A stretch of DNA of 64,000 bases from Leishmania mexicana MHOM/GT/2001/U1103 (GCF_000234665.1 NC_018329.1:248001-312000), one strand, 5' to 3'. Shown: positions 18,922 to 30,993, numbered from the stretch's first letter. The notes: generated by a model from the sequence alone, not told the origin. A program made the numbers and translations.

Positions 18922-21900
18922 ACAACGCGATAAAATAGAAAAAAAAAGCACGCAACGCTGAAAGGGGCACCAAAACGAGATATGCAAGAGAGGTTAAAAA
19001 AAAAGCGGCGAAGCGGCGGAGGGAGGGGCGACGAAGTGAGCTGAGGTGGAGCGGAAAGAAAAACGAAAAGGGTGGAGGCACGAGTGAGCTCGTGTCGTGT
19101 GCTCTGGCGAGGTCCTCCCCTTCACACCCCACTTGACCCCTCCCCCTCTCACATATTATGACCGCCTTCCTCTACCGTCCACTCACCGGCAGGATCCCCT
19201 TTTCGGAAGAGGTGGGAGGACAGTCAAGGACAGAAGATCACCACAGTCGAGGAAAAGGGGGTGGTCACGACACACATATCTACGCGTATAGACACACTCA
19301 TACACACACGTGAGATGGGCTGCGTGATGGTGTCAGAGCTGATGGTATGTGTGTGTGTTTGTAGGCGGGTGCTGAGTACTGGTTCCCTTCGAGGGCGAAG
19401 GGGAACTCCCTCCTCCTCCCCATTCCTTCCCGTACTCCAAGTGGTGTTGGAGCGATTTTAGGAGGGTGAGAGCACGGGGAAAAAAAGATGCAAGGAGAGC
19501 GAATACTGAAAGGGTGTTCTGCATATGGCCAGAAGCGTCAAGGAGTTCCATCGAGAGCGGCTGGGGAGCGTTCGACAAGTGATGAGAGGCAGAAGAAGGG
19601 GCCCAAAGGAGTTGTATCAGAGGAGACGAGAAATATGTTAGGACGAGGGGTAGGAGTGGGCGAAGGACAAGAGCAGAGAGGGGGATGGAAATTCCGCATA
19701 CTGTAAGGTCAAGAACTAGAAAGGATGGGGAAGGGTGAGCGTGAGAGTGAGCGTGAGAAGCACGCCGGCGATGGAGATGAGTAACACAGTGCATGCGACT
19801 CGGCAGTGAAGGGCACGGTGCTGGGTGCATCCCACCACCACCCCTTATCCCTCTCTCTCTCTCTCTGCGTCGCGTCTTTCTGCGGCACACCCACACACTA
19901 ACAGAAGAGAATGAGCGACTCGCGCGCGTTGTTGGAGCACCGATGTTTTTCGCTTTCCTTTTTTTTAGCGTCGTCCCCCCTCCCTCCCTGTGTGTTTTCC
20001 GTCTCGTATTTTCTTCCTCTCCGTTTTCTTTTTGTTCTTGTGGCGCGATTGTTGTGTGCACGCGTGTGTGCATGAGTGTGTGCATGCGCGAGTGTGTGTG
20101 CAAGGGCAACCCCCACCCCTCCTGGAGGAGGAGGGCGAGAGCCAAAGAGGGAAAGAGAACGTATGCTGTGTTTTGACTCTCGTCCCTGCCCCCTTCCCTC
20201 GCTCTCGCTCTCTCTCCGTTGTTGTGTTGCTGATCGGTGAGCAAGTCTCCATCCGCTGTCTCACGTTTTAAGGTGCTCTCCTTTCGTTGCCTTGCATCTC
20301 CTCTTCATCAGGTGACCCACACACACACACACACACGCGCGCAGGCGAAAAGCACACCGACACACCCGCATGCGCGCGCGAAACGATAAAAAAGAAAACA
20401 ACATGAAAACAAAGGGAAACACGGGATGTATGTCATGCATGTAGAATGAAATTTATGCGTATCGCTGCCTTGCGCTTCTTTGTGTGCTCGTGCGTGTGCA
20501 TGTGTGTGTGTGTGCGTGCATCCGCCCACCTACCCACCCACTCCCTCGCTCGCTCGCCACACATTGCCCCGCCTCTTTGTATAACAACCCGTTCTCTTTG
20601 ACCGTCTCTCTATGTGTTCGTGCTTTCGCTGTCCTGGCGTTTTCTTGTGTCGTTTTACTTGTTACGCTGCGCTAGCATACACCCACACACCCATGCTACC
20701 CCCTCCCCGTGTTCCTCTCACTTCCCTTTTCATTCCTCTACTATGTCCACCGCTTGCCATCGCCAGCTTGCTACGCTCTCTACGATGGCGGCGACACGGT
20801 GCCATCACTGTCCCCCTTTTTCCTTTTCTGTGCTGCATCTCTGCCACCGTTTGTTCTTGTTGCGTCTTCAGTCGCCTCCGGCATGCTGCGTAGCCTCTCA
20901 TCCCTTCTCTGCTTCCCTTTCCTTTCTTCTCCACTTCTCAGAAGTATGATGATGGCAGAGAGGACAGCGCAAGAGAAGGGCGTTCAAGATTGGCACTCAC
21001 CTCCCCCACGGCGGATCACGAAACAGAGGAAGACACAACATCACCGAAAGGGATCTCTAAAAAGACAGAGAAAAGGTGTGTCTGTCTGTGTGTCTGCGTC
21101 TGAACGCGGGCCCTCTTCACGACCCTGCCCATTTTTATTTTCGTCCTTTTTTCGCTGATCCCGTGTCTCGCACGTTGCCCGCTGCTTGTGTGCTGCCACC
21201 CCCACCCCCCCCCCCACTTTTGTTTTGTGACTGTTTTTGCGGTGTCTTTGTTCGCGTGCGGAGGTGGTCGCTCGTCTCTTGCTGCAGTCCTCTGTTTCTT
21301 CTTTTCATCTTTTCATGTCTTTCCTATTGGTGAGCCCCACGTTACAGCCGCTTCACCGGTATCTGTGTCTCACGGCCCCCTCCCCCCTCCCCCACACCCC
21401 CTCACCCCCTTCCTCCGCTCTCTGTGTGTGTGTGTATGTTTGCGTGGGAAGAGGTGTGTGTAAGAAGAAGGAGGGAGATGAGCGTGTGTCTTGATTGCTG
21501 TCTGTGTGTCAAGCGTCTCGGGAGTTGTGTGTGTGTGTGTGTTTGGGTGTTTTATTTTTATGTTTCCTCACTCCTTTTTTTTGATGTGGTCTGCCTTGTA
21601 TTACCTTCCCCTTCAAATCTCTCGCTCTCTGTGCATGTCGTCTGTGGGCGCGCACTTTTTTTTTGTTTTTTTTGTTGTTGTTGTTTTTTCCTTTTTGGTA
21701 CCCTCGTTGTTGTAGCGTAGCGTCTGTGTGTGTGTGTGTGTGTGTGAGGAGGAGGAGGGGCGAGGAGAGAAGACACTGGAGACAAGAGATGCCACGCCAC
21801 ACGCGTCTCCAAAGCACACACGTACACACGTAAATGCCAATGTAAGAGAGAGGGGGACGAGGGAAGGAGCGAACTGTGCGCGCAAGATGAAAAAAAAACG

Positions 21901-24900
21901 AGGGACAATTGAGGAGAAAAGAAAAGGGGGACGAATCGAGTGTGGTCAGACAGCGTCATGCTCGCATCACATTAGCACCTCGCCTGGCCGACGTGTTTCC
22001 CCCTTTTTTTCAAGCGCCTTGTTTCCTTTCTCGGTGTGTTCTGTGTGTCCTTTGCCTTTCTCGCAGCGCAAATTTCTCTCTCCTTCTCTGCTGTACGTGC
22101 TCCTGTCTCCCACGATGTGTCTGCCCCCCTCCCCTCCCCTACTCCTTCCCTCTCCGGTATGTATGTATGTCGGCGTTGATGTGGCCATCTTTCCCTTCCC
22201 TTTGCTCTTCAGCTTTGCTTCGTGCTACTGTCATGTAACTGTGTTGCCCTACGTGTGTGTGTGTCGCTCCTCTCCTCATCTGTCAGCTACTCACTCTCCA
22301 AATCTCCACTTCTCTTTCTCTCCGTCCTCTCCCACTCACCCCCCCCCTTCTGTGGTTGACGCACACGCGTCCAAGCACACAAACGGAGGTCGAGACTGTC
22401 ACGCACACTCACCAGAGAACTACGCTCGCCCACTCCACCTGGTGCAGCACGCGCGCCTTTTCCGTCCCCATGTCCTCTTCTCTTTCCCTTTTACTGTCAA
22501 GCAGGAGGCGCGCGGGGTGTGTGGGAGGGTAGGTGGGGATGAGCAGGGAGGGAGGAAGGGGAGTTCCTGCCATATCTATGCGCGCGTGAGTGCGTGTTGC
22601 GTATTTCATGTTTTCTTTCTTAGATCCTGCAGTTGTGCTCTTCGTATGATCAACATTCCTTTTTCGTGTTGTTCTGGATGGCTATGCAAGAGAAAACACA
22701 CACACACACACACGCAGGCAACATGAACGAGAAACACGAGCAGCAAGGACCATGCAACAGCCACAACCGTAGCAAGAGGAACAGAGATACATGTATACAT
22801 GTGTGAAGAGACGTCTTCTCTGGCTTCTGCCTACAGCCCATCTCCCGCGTCACATCGGCCATCTCACGTCTCTCTTTTCGCTCCCCCCCCTTCCCGTCCT
22901 TCCCTTCCTCGCTTTCCGCTGTGATGAGAGGGGCGGCGAAGGCAAAGAGATGGACGTTGGCGGCGAGGGAGGTGAGAGGGGGGCGTCAATCAATCCGCCA
23001 GCGACACGGAGGACAAAGCTCGGCGAGACAGAGGTTTAAAAACTTAAAACACGCAACAGAGGGAAGGTCGAAAGAAATGGGAGCCCATCGTAATACGGAA
23101 CGCAGAGCAGTCAAGCGAAAAAGAATCGTGAGAGGTGAGGGAGGTGCGCGCTTGCACGCTTTACCAGGGTTAGGAGTGGAGAAGAAGAGAGCTGATGGGG
23201 ACGTGTGTGCGTGCGCAACCGTCGCATCCCGCCCATATGCCGTTGAGCTCACACGCGCACATACGCCGTGTACTGGGGTGAGAGGCGTATGCGCACGCCA
23301 ATAAAGCTGAAAGGAGAAAATAGAAAAGGGAGAAGTATAGCCGGATGCGTACGAGCTGTTGGATAGCAGAAGCCACTTGTGCACGCTTTCCTTTTTCTGG
23401 CGTGCGTATGTGTGTGTGTGTGTGTGGTGAGTCTGCCTTTTCTGTTGCCCGAGTACAACTCCCCAACGTCTCCTCATTTGGTGTTGTTGCTGTGGTTGCA
23501 CACTTCCCTCCGCCCCTTTTGTTTTTTCTAAATGTATATTTTTTTTCCTTTCGCTTGCTTTGGATGTCTCCTCCGCGTCTGTCCTTCGTGCCCGCGCCCT
23601 GTACCTTTCTTGCAGACATGCGCACAGAGACTCACTCGCTGGCACGCGTGAGTCGAATCCAGACATGAAGCTCCATCTTCCTCTTTATTGTTCCTCATGC
23701 TCCTCCTCCACCGTCACCACCACCCTCTCTCATTCTCCGACGTTTTTTGTCGCTTCCACTGTGTGTCCGCATGCGTGTACGCGTGTGCGCGTCTCTGCAC
23801 ACGTGCCAGTGTGTAGTTCTCGAGTAGGATGGTGTTGCTCTTTTTCCATTGACCTTTTTTCTTTTGTCGTTTTTATATGCAGCGTTTCTCTGCTCCTCCG
23901 CGTCGTCCTCGCCTTCGCGTTTTTTTGCCCTCTTGTCGTTGTTCTTGTGCGCTTCTCTCCGTCTGTGGCCCCCTCCCCCTCCCCCTCCTCCTCTCCCTCT
24001 TCGGATGATGTGAGGAAGTGACCGGTCGGTGTATCTCTCTTTTCTGTTTCTCTGTTTTCGATTTTTTTGATGCGCCAAGCGCTTCCGTTGTCGCTGGTAT
24101 GTGTAGCCGTTTCATGGCAGAGCCGCGTGGACGTCGACGCTTCGCTCTGTCTGTGTCCCCCTCTCTCAGACTTCGTGCGTGTGTGGGGGGGGGGTGTTGT
24201 GACGTTGATGTGTCTCTGCCTGCATCTGCATCTGCATCTACGTCTGCGTGTAGGTGGTTGATCGGGGCATCTGTCAATGTGTATGCGTTTCTTATTTAGC
24301 TCGTTCGAGGGTGTGGGTGTGCGTGTGATGATGATGATGGACTACCAAAGTAGTGTAAGAAGAATAAAAAAGAAAATGAACAGCCGCCAGGAACAAGAAA
24401 GACGGCGGGGCCATGGCGTTTGCCTCCACAATGGAGAGAAGCTCCACAAGGCAGCGTGCACGGCGAGGCTCCAGCGGTGGGGACATGGAGGAGGGCTAAA
24501 AACAGGGGGAGGGGGAGGGCGAGGGCGCGTGCTGCACCTGTGCGAGTGACTGGGGACGAAGGGAACTCAGCGACAGTGCTGTGGCATGAGCCGAGGTAAG
24601 GTTGCAGAAGCGGAAGCCATGGGACGAGGAGGTAGGAGAGACGTGAAGGGAAGAAGGCTGGAGGGGGGTCGATGAGAGAGAGCTGACAGAGGTTGGGGGC
24701 GAGAAGGACAGCATGGATGATGTTGATGAGGGGCGGTTGCGGCACTACTACGGACGCTCTCTCCATTTGTGTTTGCGTGTGCGGGGAGGGGGGGCTTGCG
24801 CCACCATCATCCTCACCCTCTCTCTGCTGCGCCTGGATGCCTCCTCTCTCGACCTCCCTCAAACGCTTTCACGTCTTCCACCCTCTGTGCGTGTGTGTAC

Positions 24901-25351
24901 GTGTGTGTGTGTGTCCTCCTCTCGCTCTCTGTCTGCTCCCACTGTCAGCGCTGCCGTTGCCCCTCCACCCACCAACAGAGTGCTACGAGTGCTCTCTCCA
25001 TGCAGAGCCTCCCCTCCCTTCCCTCCTCCCCTCTCCCATCTGGGCCTCTTCCCACGTGCTGCTAGTCAGCTGACCCTGTGTGCGCCTCCTCCCTCATTTT
25101 ATTCTCTTTGCCTTTTCCTCCTGTCCATCGTGACTGAGCTGATGGAAGGGGGCAAAGGCAATAGACGAGCGAGTGGGCGGAAGACGAGGGCGCACCTCTG
25201 GGACTATGAAGACGCATCCACCTTCTCTCTCCTTGCAACGTCGCCTCGATCATATTTTCTTTTTTTTTCGCATACGGGTGAGCGGCGCTGCCCCCCCCCC
25301 CCCGCCACCTTTCTCTCTCTCCCCTGCAGGCCTCTCTCAACTCTCCATCTC
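18922..25351 (+). other. 6.4-kb gene-free interval between PP2C and the Skp1-like gene
   Basis: This is the longest gap in the window. It starts with a mostly purine-rich plus-strand stretch (18922-19800) that contrasts with the pyrimidine-rich norm of this array, then long CT-rich and TG/CA-repeat stretches, with further purine patches near 22920-23130 and 24350-24720. No open frame has the codon use or complexity of a gene. It probably comprises a very long PP2C 3' UTR and intergenic DNA; a small RNA gene could have escaped notice. Confidence 0.6.
25328..25329 (+). promoter_or_regulatory. Candidate trans-splice acceptor for the Skp1-like gene
   Basis: A CT-rich tract (about 25311-25326) ends in GCAG at 25326-25329. 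The first ATG downstream is at 25352, so the long upstream extension of the frame is untranslated. Confidence 0.65.
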
Positions 25352-26419
25352 ATGCGGGCGTCGATGGGTTGCTTAGCCGAGCCGTCTTTTCTGCTGCGCC
25401 ACATTCGTCGCTGCGGCGCTGATGACCCAATGCAAACTTCACAGCAAGCCACTGCATCGACTGCGGGTGCCACTACCACTAGCGATAGCTCGTACACCAC
25501 GGAGGTTCTTCTCAAAGTGGGGGTGCCAGCATCCTTCGCTCCCGCCGGCAGCTCCTCTGGTACGGCCTCGCCAGCGCCGGTGTGCTACATGTGTCCAGCA
25601 TACATTCTGCAAGCAGGATGCCCAGCACTGCGCGAGTTGCTGGCAGATGCCTTTGAGGGTGACCCTGGTGGGGTGCATGGAGGGGGCGACAAGGTCGGCG
25701 CGAACTCCGCTGCGGCTGTCGCGCTTCGGTCGTCGTCTCCCGTGGCGGTTCCACTGCCGTTTCTCGACAAGGATGTGTTCGATGTGGTGGCAGTGTACTT
25801 GGAGCACTTCCACGCGTTCGACTACACCACCTCTGCCAGCATCGCTGCAGCCGCAGCACACCCGTCTCCCGCTTTCCTGTCTTCCTCTGCTCGCGCTCCG
25901 TCCTCGCTGCAGCGGCCTCTGAACTTTCAAGACCTCTACGCCCTCTCGACGTGGGAGCATTACTACGTCTTGTGCCAACTGCTGGGGTTAGAGCGGTCGC
26001 AGGTGGACTCCCTCCGTCTGGTCGAGTGCGGAGCCTGGGTAGATCTTCTCGGTGGTGCCGCTGCGGTACCATTGCTGGAAGGGGGAACACAGCAGCAGCA
26101 GCAGCAGCGCCAGGTGACTGTTACACATGAAGTTGCGCTCTCTCAGCAGCGCACCGAGTGTTTCTCACTCGCCAACCGTCGACGGATGTGGTCACGTTTG
26201 TGCCGCGTGCTGGGAGCGGCCTCGCGACTTGGGATGCCGACCTTGCGGCTGCTATGTGCAACGGTAGCGGCTGACATGCTCGTAGACCTCGATGAGGCGG
26301 GCTTAGCGCGACTGATGCAGTCGTCTGAAGATGGCAGCAGCGGCAGCGGTATACCCCCTTTTACGCCTCAGGGACGCGCGCAGGTGCTGGAGCGATTTCC
26401 GTGGCTGATGCCCCGTTAG
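25352..26419 (+). CDS. Divergent Skp1/BTB-fold-like protein
   Basis: A 355-aa protein. My reading is that it has the Skp1 layout in an expanded form: a first strand EVLLKVGVPASF (about 50), then an insert, VPLPFLDKDVFDVVAVYLEHF near 132 (compare the Skp1 'IPLPNV...' helix), a 'LSTWEHYYVLCQLLGL' segment, and near the C-terminus LGAASRLGMPTLRLLC followed by a helix ending in LARLMQ, in the place of Skp1 'ILAANYLDIKGLLD...'. Skp1 links F-box proteins to cullin-1. Length is over twice that of Skp1 (~160 aa) because of Ala/Ser/Gly-rich loops and a poly-Gln run at about 249-254. The start could instead be the ATG at 25364 (MGC..., a possible acylation site); 25352 is the first after the splice site. 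Family assignment is inference from sequence pattern only. Confidence 0.6.
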   Translation: MRASMGCLAEPSFLLRHIRRCGADDPMQTSQQATASTAGATTTSDSSYTTEVLLKVGVPASFAPAGSSSGTASPAPVCYMCPAYILQAGCPALRELLADAFEGDPGGVHGGGDKVGANSAAAVALRSSSPVAVPLPFLDKDVFDVVAVYLEHFHAFDYTTSASIAAAAAHPSPAFLSSSARAPSSLQRPLNFQDLYALSTWEHYYVLCQLLGLERSQVDSLRLVECGAWVDLLGGAAAVPLLEGGTQQQQQQRQVTVTHEVALSQQRTECFSLANRRRMWSRLCRVLGAASRLGMPTLRLLCATVAADMLVDLDEAGLARLMQSSEDGSSGSGIPPFTPQGRAQVLERFPWLMPR

Positions 26420-27612
26420 TCGCGCAAACAGTTCTCGGTTGCCTGTCTCGTCTCTCGCTGACCCCGCCTCTGTCGGCGCACGCGCGGCAGATGCTGGAGG
26501 ACGGGGTGGCGCAAGCATATTGGGCCCGCCGAAACAGGTAAAGTGACGCAAGTCTCTTTATCCGTCGTACATACATTCGCGAAGCGAAGGAGGTGGGCAT
26601 TCCACCTCACCGGACGTAAGCACAGAGCAACGGAAATGGCCGGAACAGCATTGAACTCCAGAGCCGTGATCACGTGAACGAGCACAGCTCACTACATGCC
26701 TACCCCTCCTTCTCTCGCTGTTCTCTATGCGTTTTCCGCTTCGGCTTCGTGTACCGAAGGAGTAGCTTCAGTAAGCCCATATCCCCATCGACATCTCTGC
26801 GCGACCGTGCCGACGATGCTGCGCGCACACACACACACACACACACCACAGAGACACCCTCCCCTCCTTATCGGCATTCAGAGGCCCCTTCAACGCTCCT
26901 TGCGTGTGTGTGTGTGCGCGCGTCGACTCCCACGAAGGCCCCCACCCTCCTCTCTCCTCTCTCTCCTCTCTCTCCTCCCTCACATGCACACAAACATCTC
27001 TGCAGACAAGAGAAAAGGATTGCGTCGATAGACATGCGCACCCGTCAGGCGTGCAGGCGACCAGCGAGCCATGCGTGGTCGGGGTTGCCTGTGCCACGCT
27101 TAGAAGTGAGGACCTTTCGAGCCAGACAGCAACGGAGGAAGATGGAGCAGGAGTGGGAAAGGGAGGCTGGGGGGGGGACTGTGATCAGTAAGACAATAAT
27201 GAAGCCCGAAGAGAGTGTATCAGCAGCACCTTGCCCTGTTTTGTCACACGCTTCCGCTGTTCGGGATCTCTTCCGCTCCTTTGCTTTCTCTCTCTCCGCC
27301 CCTCCTCGGCAGCTTCCACCTGTGCACTGCTGCCGGACATCGCATGTTCTCGCGGTGCGCAACTCTCTCTCTCGTTCTTCCTCTCGTCCTCAACACACAA
27401 ACACACATATATGTGCTCCTGGGTGTGCAATCTGCTTCGTGTGCAGCTCCGCATCCTTCCCCCCCTTCCCTCCCACCTCCTCCTCCACCTCATCATCCAG
27501 CCGCTCAGGACCGGTTTAGCTTTTCTACTCCGTCGTATCGAGCACCCACGTACTCCAAATCGGCAGAGCAAGCTACAAGAACCAGTAGTGTCACCCACTC
27601 ACGGTCAAGAGG
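26420..27612 (+). other. Intergenic region between the Skp1-like gene and membrane paralog A
   Basis: 1.19 kb with a CA repeat near 26826-26847 and CT-rich tracts. There is no supported gene. It probably contains the Skp1-like 3' UTR and the 5' UTR of the next gene. Confidence 0.7.
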
Positions 27613-28875
27613 ATGGGTCAGTCGGCCTCCTCCTCGCAGGAAACCCCTTCAACGGGTGGAGGCTTCATCGCTTCCGCCAACCATTCCGAGTCCCGCCGTG
27701 CTGGTAGAGCAGAGTCTCCCGCTTTGGAGGTGCAGAGCATGCTTTACACCCTGAACTTTCCTCCTCCAGCGTCTGGCGCAGGCGCAGAAGGAGTGGGTAG
27801 TCCCACATGCACAGTCGGTTCCGCCGGCAATGCGAGCGGCGCTGCGGCGGTCGTCCCCATTTTATGCCTCGACGCGTCGGCGCTAGACATCCGCCAGCTA
27901 TTCAAGTCGCTGGAGCTGCCGCCAGCACAGCGCGCCAAGACCCTCCAAGAGGCATCGAGGAAAGGTAGCGTTGTTCTCCTGCGCGCCCCTGCCAACACAA
28001 GTGTGTGTGTGCTGAGGCAGCTCCTGCTGGCCCAGACAGCGTCGTCTGCATCAGCGAGCACTGTAGACAGCGGTGCGTCGATGCTTCATCTGTTCGCCCT
28101 TCGCCATCCGTTACTTTCCATCGCTGATGGTGCCGCGGCTGATGCCACACCTTCTTGTGGCACTGCTGAAGTCTCCTCCAACTCGCTGGTGGCGCTTTCG
28201 GAGTCGATGGAGCTGTCCGCGCTGAGCATGAACAATCAGCTCTTCTTTTTCCCCCTTATTGAGGCCAGCGAGACTGACTGCAACCCGCTTGTCAAAGATC
28301 ATGACGGCGTCGGCGCCACCGACTCCTACTGGGCTACGCGGCGACGAGAAGATGCGGAGGTGGAGGAGGCAGCAGCTTCGAGTCTCTCAGTCGGCGCCGG
28401 TGATCCTCCCACCACAAGGCGTGCACTTGTGCTGCTCTACACCCATGAGACAAGGTTTGGTTTCGACGGCGACGACTTGCTTCTGCTCGGGTGCTGTGCT
28501 TCTATCTGCGCTTGCATTGCGGCTGGCATCTGCTGCATGAACGCCGCAAAGGACAATCAGCAACCCCACTACGGCAACACGAAGCCGAACTACTACGGCG
28601 GCAACGGTGTGCCCCAGTACAACAACAACGGCGTCGCCAACGCTTACTACGGGCAGCAGCCGCAGCCGAATTATTACAACAGTGCGGCGCCCGGGTACGG
28701 CGTGCCGCCGAACGCGTATGCCAACAGCAATACGAACGTGCCTCCGCCGCAGCCGCTGTATCAGAACTATTACGGCGGAACGTACCAGTACCAGCCGCAG
28801 AACCAGCATCCGAGTGGTATTCCCATTCAATCTGCTACGTACGTTCCCAGCGCACCTGCACCAGGGCCGCTATAG
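27613..28875 (+). CDS. Predicted N-myristoylated, single-TM protein with Tyr/Asn/Pro-rich tail (paralog A)
   Basis: No known family. The 420-aa protein starts MGQSASSS, a canonical N-myristoylation pattern (Gly2, Ser6). A ~280-residue soluble part of uncertain fold leads to an unusual Cys-rich membrane segment at about 285-307 (LLLLGCCASICACIAAGICC), preceded by FGFDGDD. The remaining ~110 residues are a low-complexity tail full of NYYGG, QYNN, PNYY and YGVPP units, prion-like in composition, ending PAPGPL. The next gene (31400-32320) is collinear: it shares an early CLDA/CVEA-type block, the RFGFDGDDLLLLG/EYGLDSGDFLLGA motif, the Cys-rich TM and the Tyr/Pro tail. The pair therefore arose by an old tandem duplication. 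Membrane location with a cytosolic tail is likely; function is unknown. Confidence 0.82.
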   Translation: MGQSASSSQETPSTGGGFIASANHSESRRAGRAESPALEVQSMLYTLNFPPPASGAGAEGVGSPTCTVGSAGNASGAAAVVPILCLDASALDIRQLFKSLELPPAQRAKTLQEASRKGSVVLLRAPANTSVCVLRQLLLAQTASSASASTVDSGASMLHLFALRHPLLSIADGAAADATPSCGTAEVSSNSLVALSESMELSALSMNNQLFFFPLIEASETDCNPLVKDHDGVGATDSYWATRRREDAEVEEAAASSLSVGAGDPPTTRRALVLLYTHETRFGFDGDDLLLLGCCASICACIAAGICCMNAAKDNQQPHYGNTKPNYYGGNGVPQYNNNGVANAYYGQQPQPNYYNSAAPGYGVPPNAYANSNTNVPPPQPLYQNYYGGTYQYQPQNQHPSGIPIQSATYVPSAPAPGPL

Positions 28876-29889
28876 GCGCCGGCAGCGAGGAGAGACGAGG
28901 CTTCCTCACCGGCTCCCCCTAAAAGCATAACCAGGCGCCACATTTGGATGTCTTTGTCTGCTTCTCTACTGCGGCGTGTCAGCAAGCAGGTCTTGTGGGT
29001 GGGTGGGTGGGTGGGAGAACGCTTGTGGCGGAAACCAAGACGAAGAGGACAGATGAAAGCAAAGAAGGAATGTGCTTTCATGTCGCACGTGCGTTGTTTC
29101 CGCAGTCCCGCCGCCCCCTGCTGCTGCCCTTGGCTGCACTCTTGTCCCCTAGGTATTTCTGTTTTCCTTATATGCATTTTGCATGCAGTGCGTGTGTGTG
29201 TGTGCATGTGAGACCATCCCACGCACAAACACGCACACCACCTTCCCCTTGTTTGTACACACCCCTTTCTCTGTTCAGCGCCGCTGTCCCCCCCCCCTCC
29301 CCATCACCACCACCACCACCTCTGTATAACCTTCCCGTCTCTTCCATCTGAGGCTCCTGCTTGAATTCGGCTTCGCTCGTTTTTATTTATTTTTATTTTC
29401 ATTTTTGTCTCCGCCCCACCAGCACGGTGGGGAAGGGATCTGGACGAGCTAGCATGAGATACGCGTAGGGAGAAGAGAGGGGGGGGGTATCAGAAGGGTG
29501 GTTGACGAATGATGCACTTCCTCATGGCCCATGCTATCTAGTCCTGGAGTGTGATGCCAACATCATGGAAGGCAAAGAAAGTGTGGCTCAACCGGTACCT
29601 CTCTGTTTGTGTAGCCGTTCTCTCTCTCCCTTTGTTCCACTTTCCTCTCCCTCTCGCTAACTTCTTTCCGTGTGTGTGTTTTTAAGTCTGTTCAGCTGCG
29701 CCCTGCCCTCCCCTCCCTCTCTCGCTCTCCCTCCCTCCCCTCCCCTCCCCCCTCCCCTACGTACACACATCCACGGTCACATCCATCCATCCGCTCGCTT
29801 TCTTGCCCCCTTCCTTGCACACATGCGCTTTACCTTTCGTTTTTTTTTGTTGTTTGTTGTTTGTTTTCTTCGTTTCGCTTTCTGCTCCC

Positions 29890-30390
29890 TCATGACGATG
29901 CCGGGCCACCCCCACCAGCGGTATCCCACGGGGCGCAGTGCCCCGAATGGGGGGATGCCAAGCAGCCTCCACAGTCTGCCCTCAGATAGGACTGGGGGCT
30001 CGCGGTGTCCGACGGACAAGTCGGGGACTGGTGGTGTGCAGAAGAGGCGCGCGGCCATGATCACGTTCGCACCAGCTCACTGTCAACTGTGTCGATGACT
30101 CAACAAGTATACGCATCCAGCTACTGTTTTTCTGCGTTAGTTGCGTTTTGGCGATGTCGAGCGTGATCCATGGGCCTAGCCTGCGCTGTATGCAGTGGCA
30201 CTGCACTCGGCTGTGCGACACTGAACGGTGTTGGTTGGCCCGACTCCTCGACATAGCCGCAGTGCAGCAGTGGAAAGTGAACAGCTGTGGCTGTTCAGGC
30301 GCGTATTTGTTGCTGGCGTGCTCGTCGTGGGCTGAACATGTGGAGCAGGAAGAGAAAGCAATGTGTGCTACTTTCACGTGGGTGGGTGTC
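29890..30390 (-). mobile_element. Possible highly degenerate SIDER-like element
   Basis: A ~500-bp island of complex sequence inside simple-repeat DNA. Read on the minus strand, the part near 29945-29965 (GCTTGGCATCCCCCC) resembles the equivalent part of copy 1 (GCTTGGCACCCCCCC, near 2107-2121), followed by a comparable GC-rich end. The rest I cannot align by eye. Length and 3'-UTR position fit a SIDER, but the case is weak. Confidence 0.3.
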
Positions 30391-30993
30391 TTCAATCTGT
30401 GTGTGTGTGTGTGTGTCTACAGTCCTCTCCCTCTCGTTATCCCTCTCCCACCCCCTCGCACATGGCCGTGTGCCTCGCCCAGTGCCTGTCTTCCTCCTTT
30501 TCTTCTTCCTTTGTATGGCATTCTTCGTTTACTTCTCTGTAGTGTGTGCTGGGGTGAAGGCGTCACCCAGCGGCGCAGGTTTGGTCCCTCCCTTTACTTT
30601 TCCAATGCAGTGGTGCGTCGCGGTTCCTCCTATTTTCTTCCCTTCTTTTTCGAATATCTGTGTTGCTTGTGTGTGTGCGTTTGCGTGGGGAGGGGCTTGT
30701 GGGCACCCGATGTTTTTTTTTATTCCTGTTTTCCCCTTTTTTTCTTGCCGTTCTTCAAGTTGGGTGCGAGAGGTGGGACGGAGTGAGGCGACTTTGTGTG
30801 TGTGTGTGTGTGCCTGTGTCTGTGTGTCTATCTTCGTGTGTAGGATGGCTTGAAAGGGCAGTGCCACCGTGAAAGTCACCGCCTTCCCATATGTGCTCTC
30901 CTCTCCCCTCTTCTTTTTTTCTTACATGCGTACTGAATGTGTCTTCAAGTTTTCTGTTGACTTTGTTTCATGGCTTGCGCGCTTGTGTGAGCC

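Noticed and set aside
24713..25351. N-terminal extension of the Skp1-like frame
   Set aside because: It precedes a clear CT-tract/AG splice acceptor at 25328-25329 and has simple-repeat composition.
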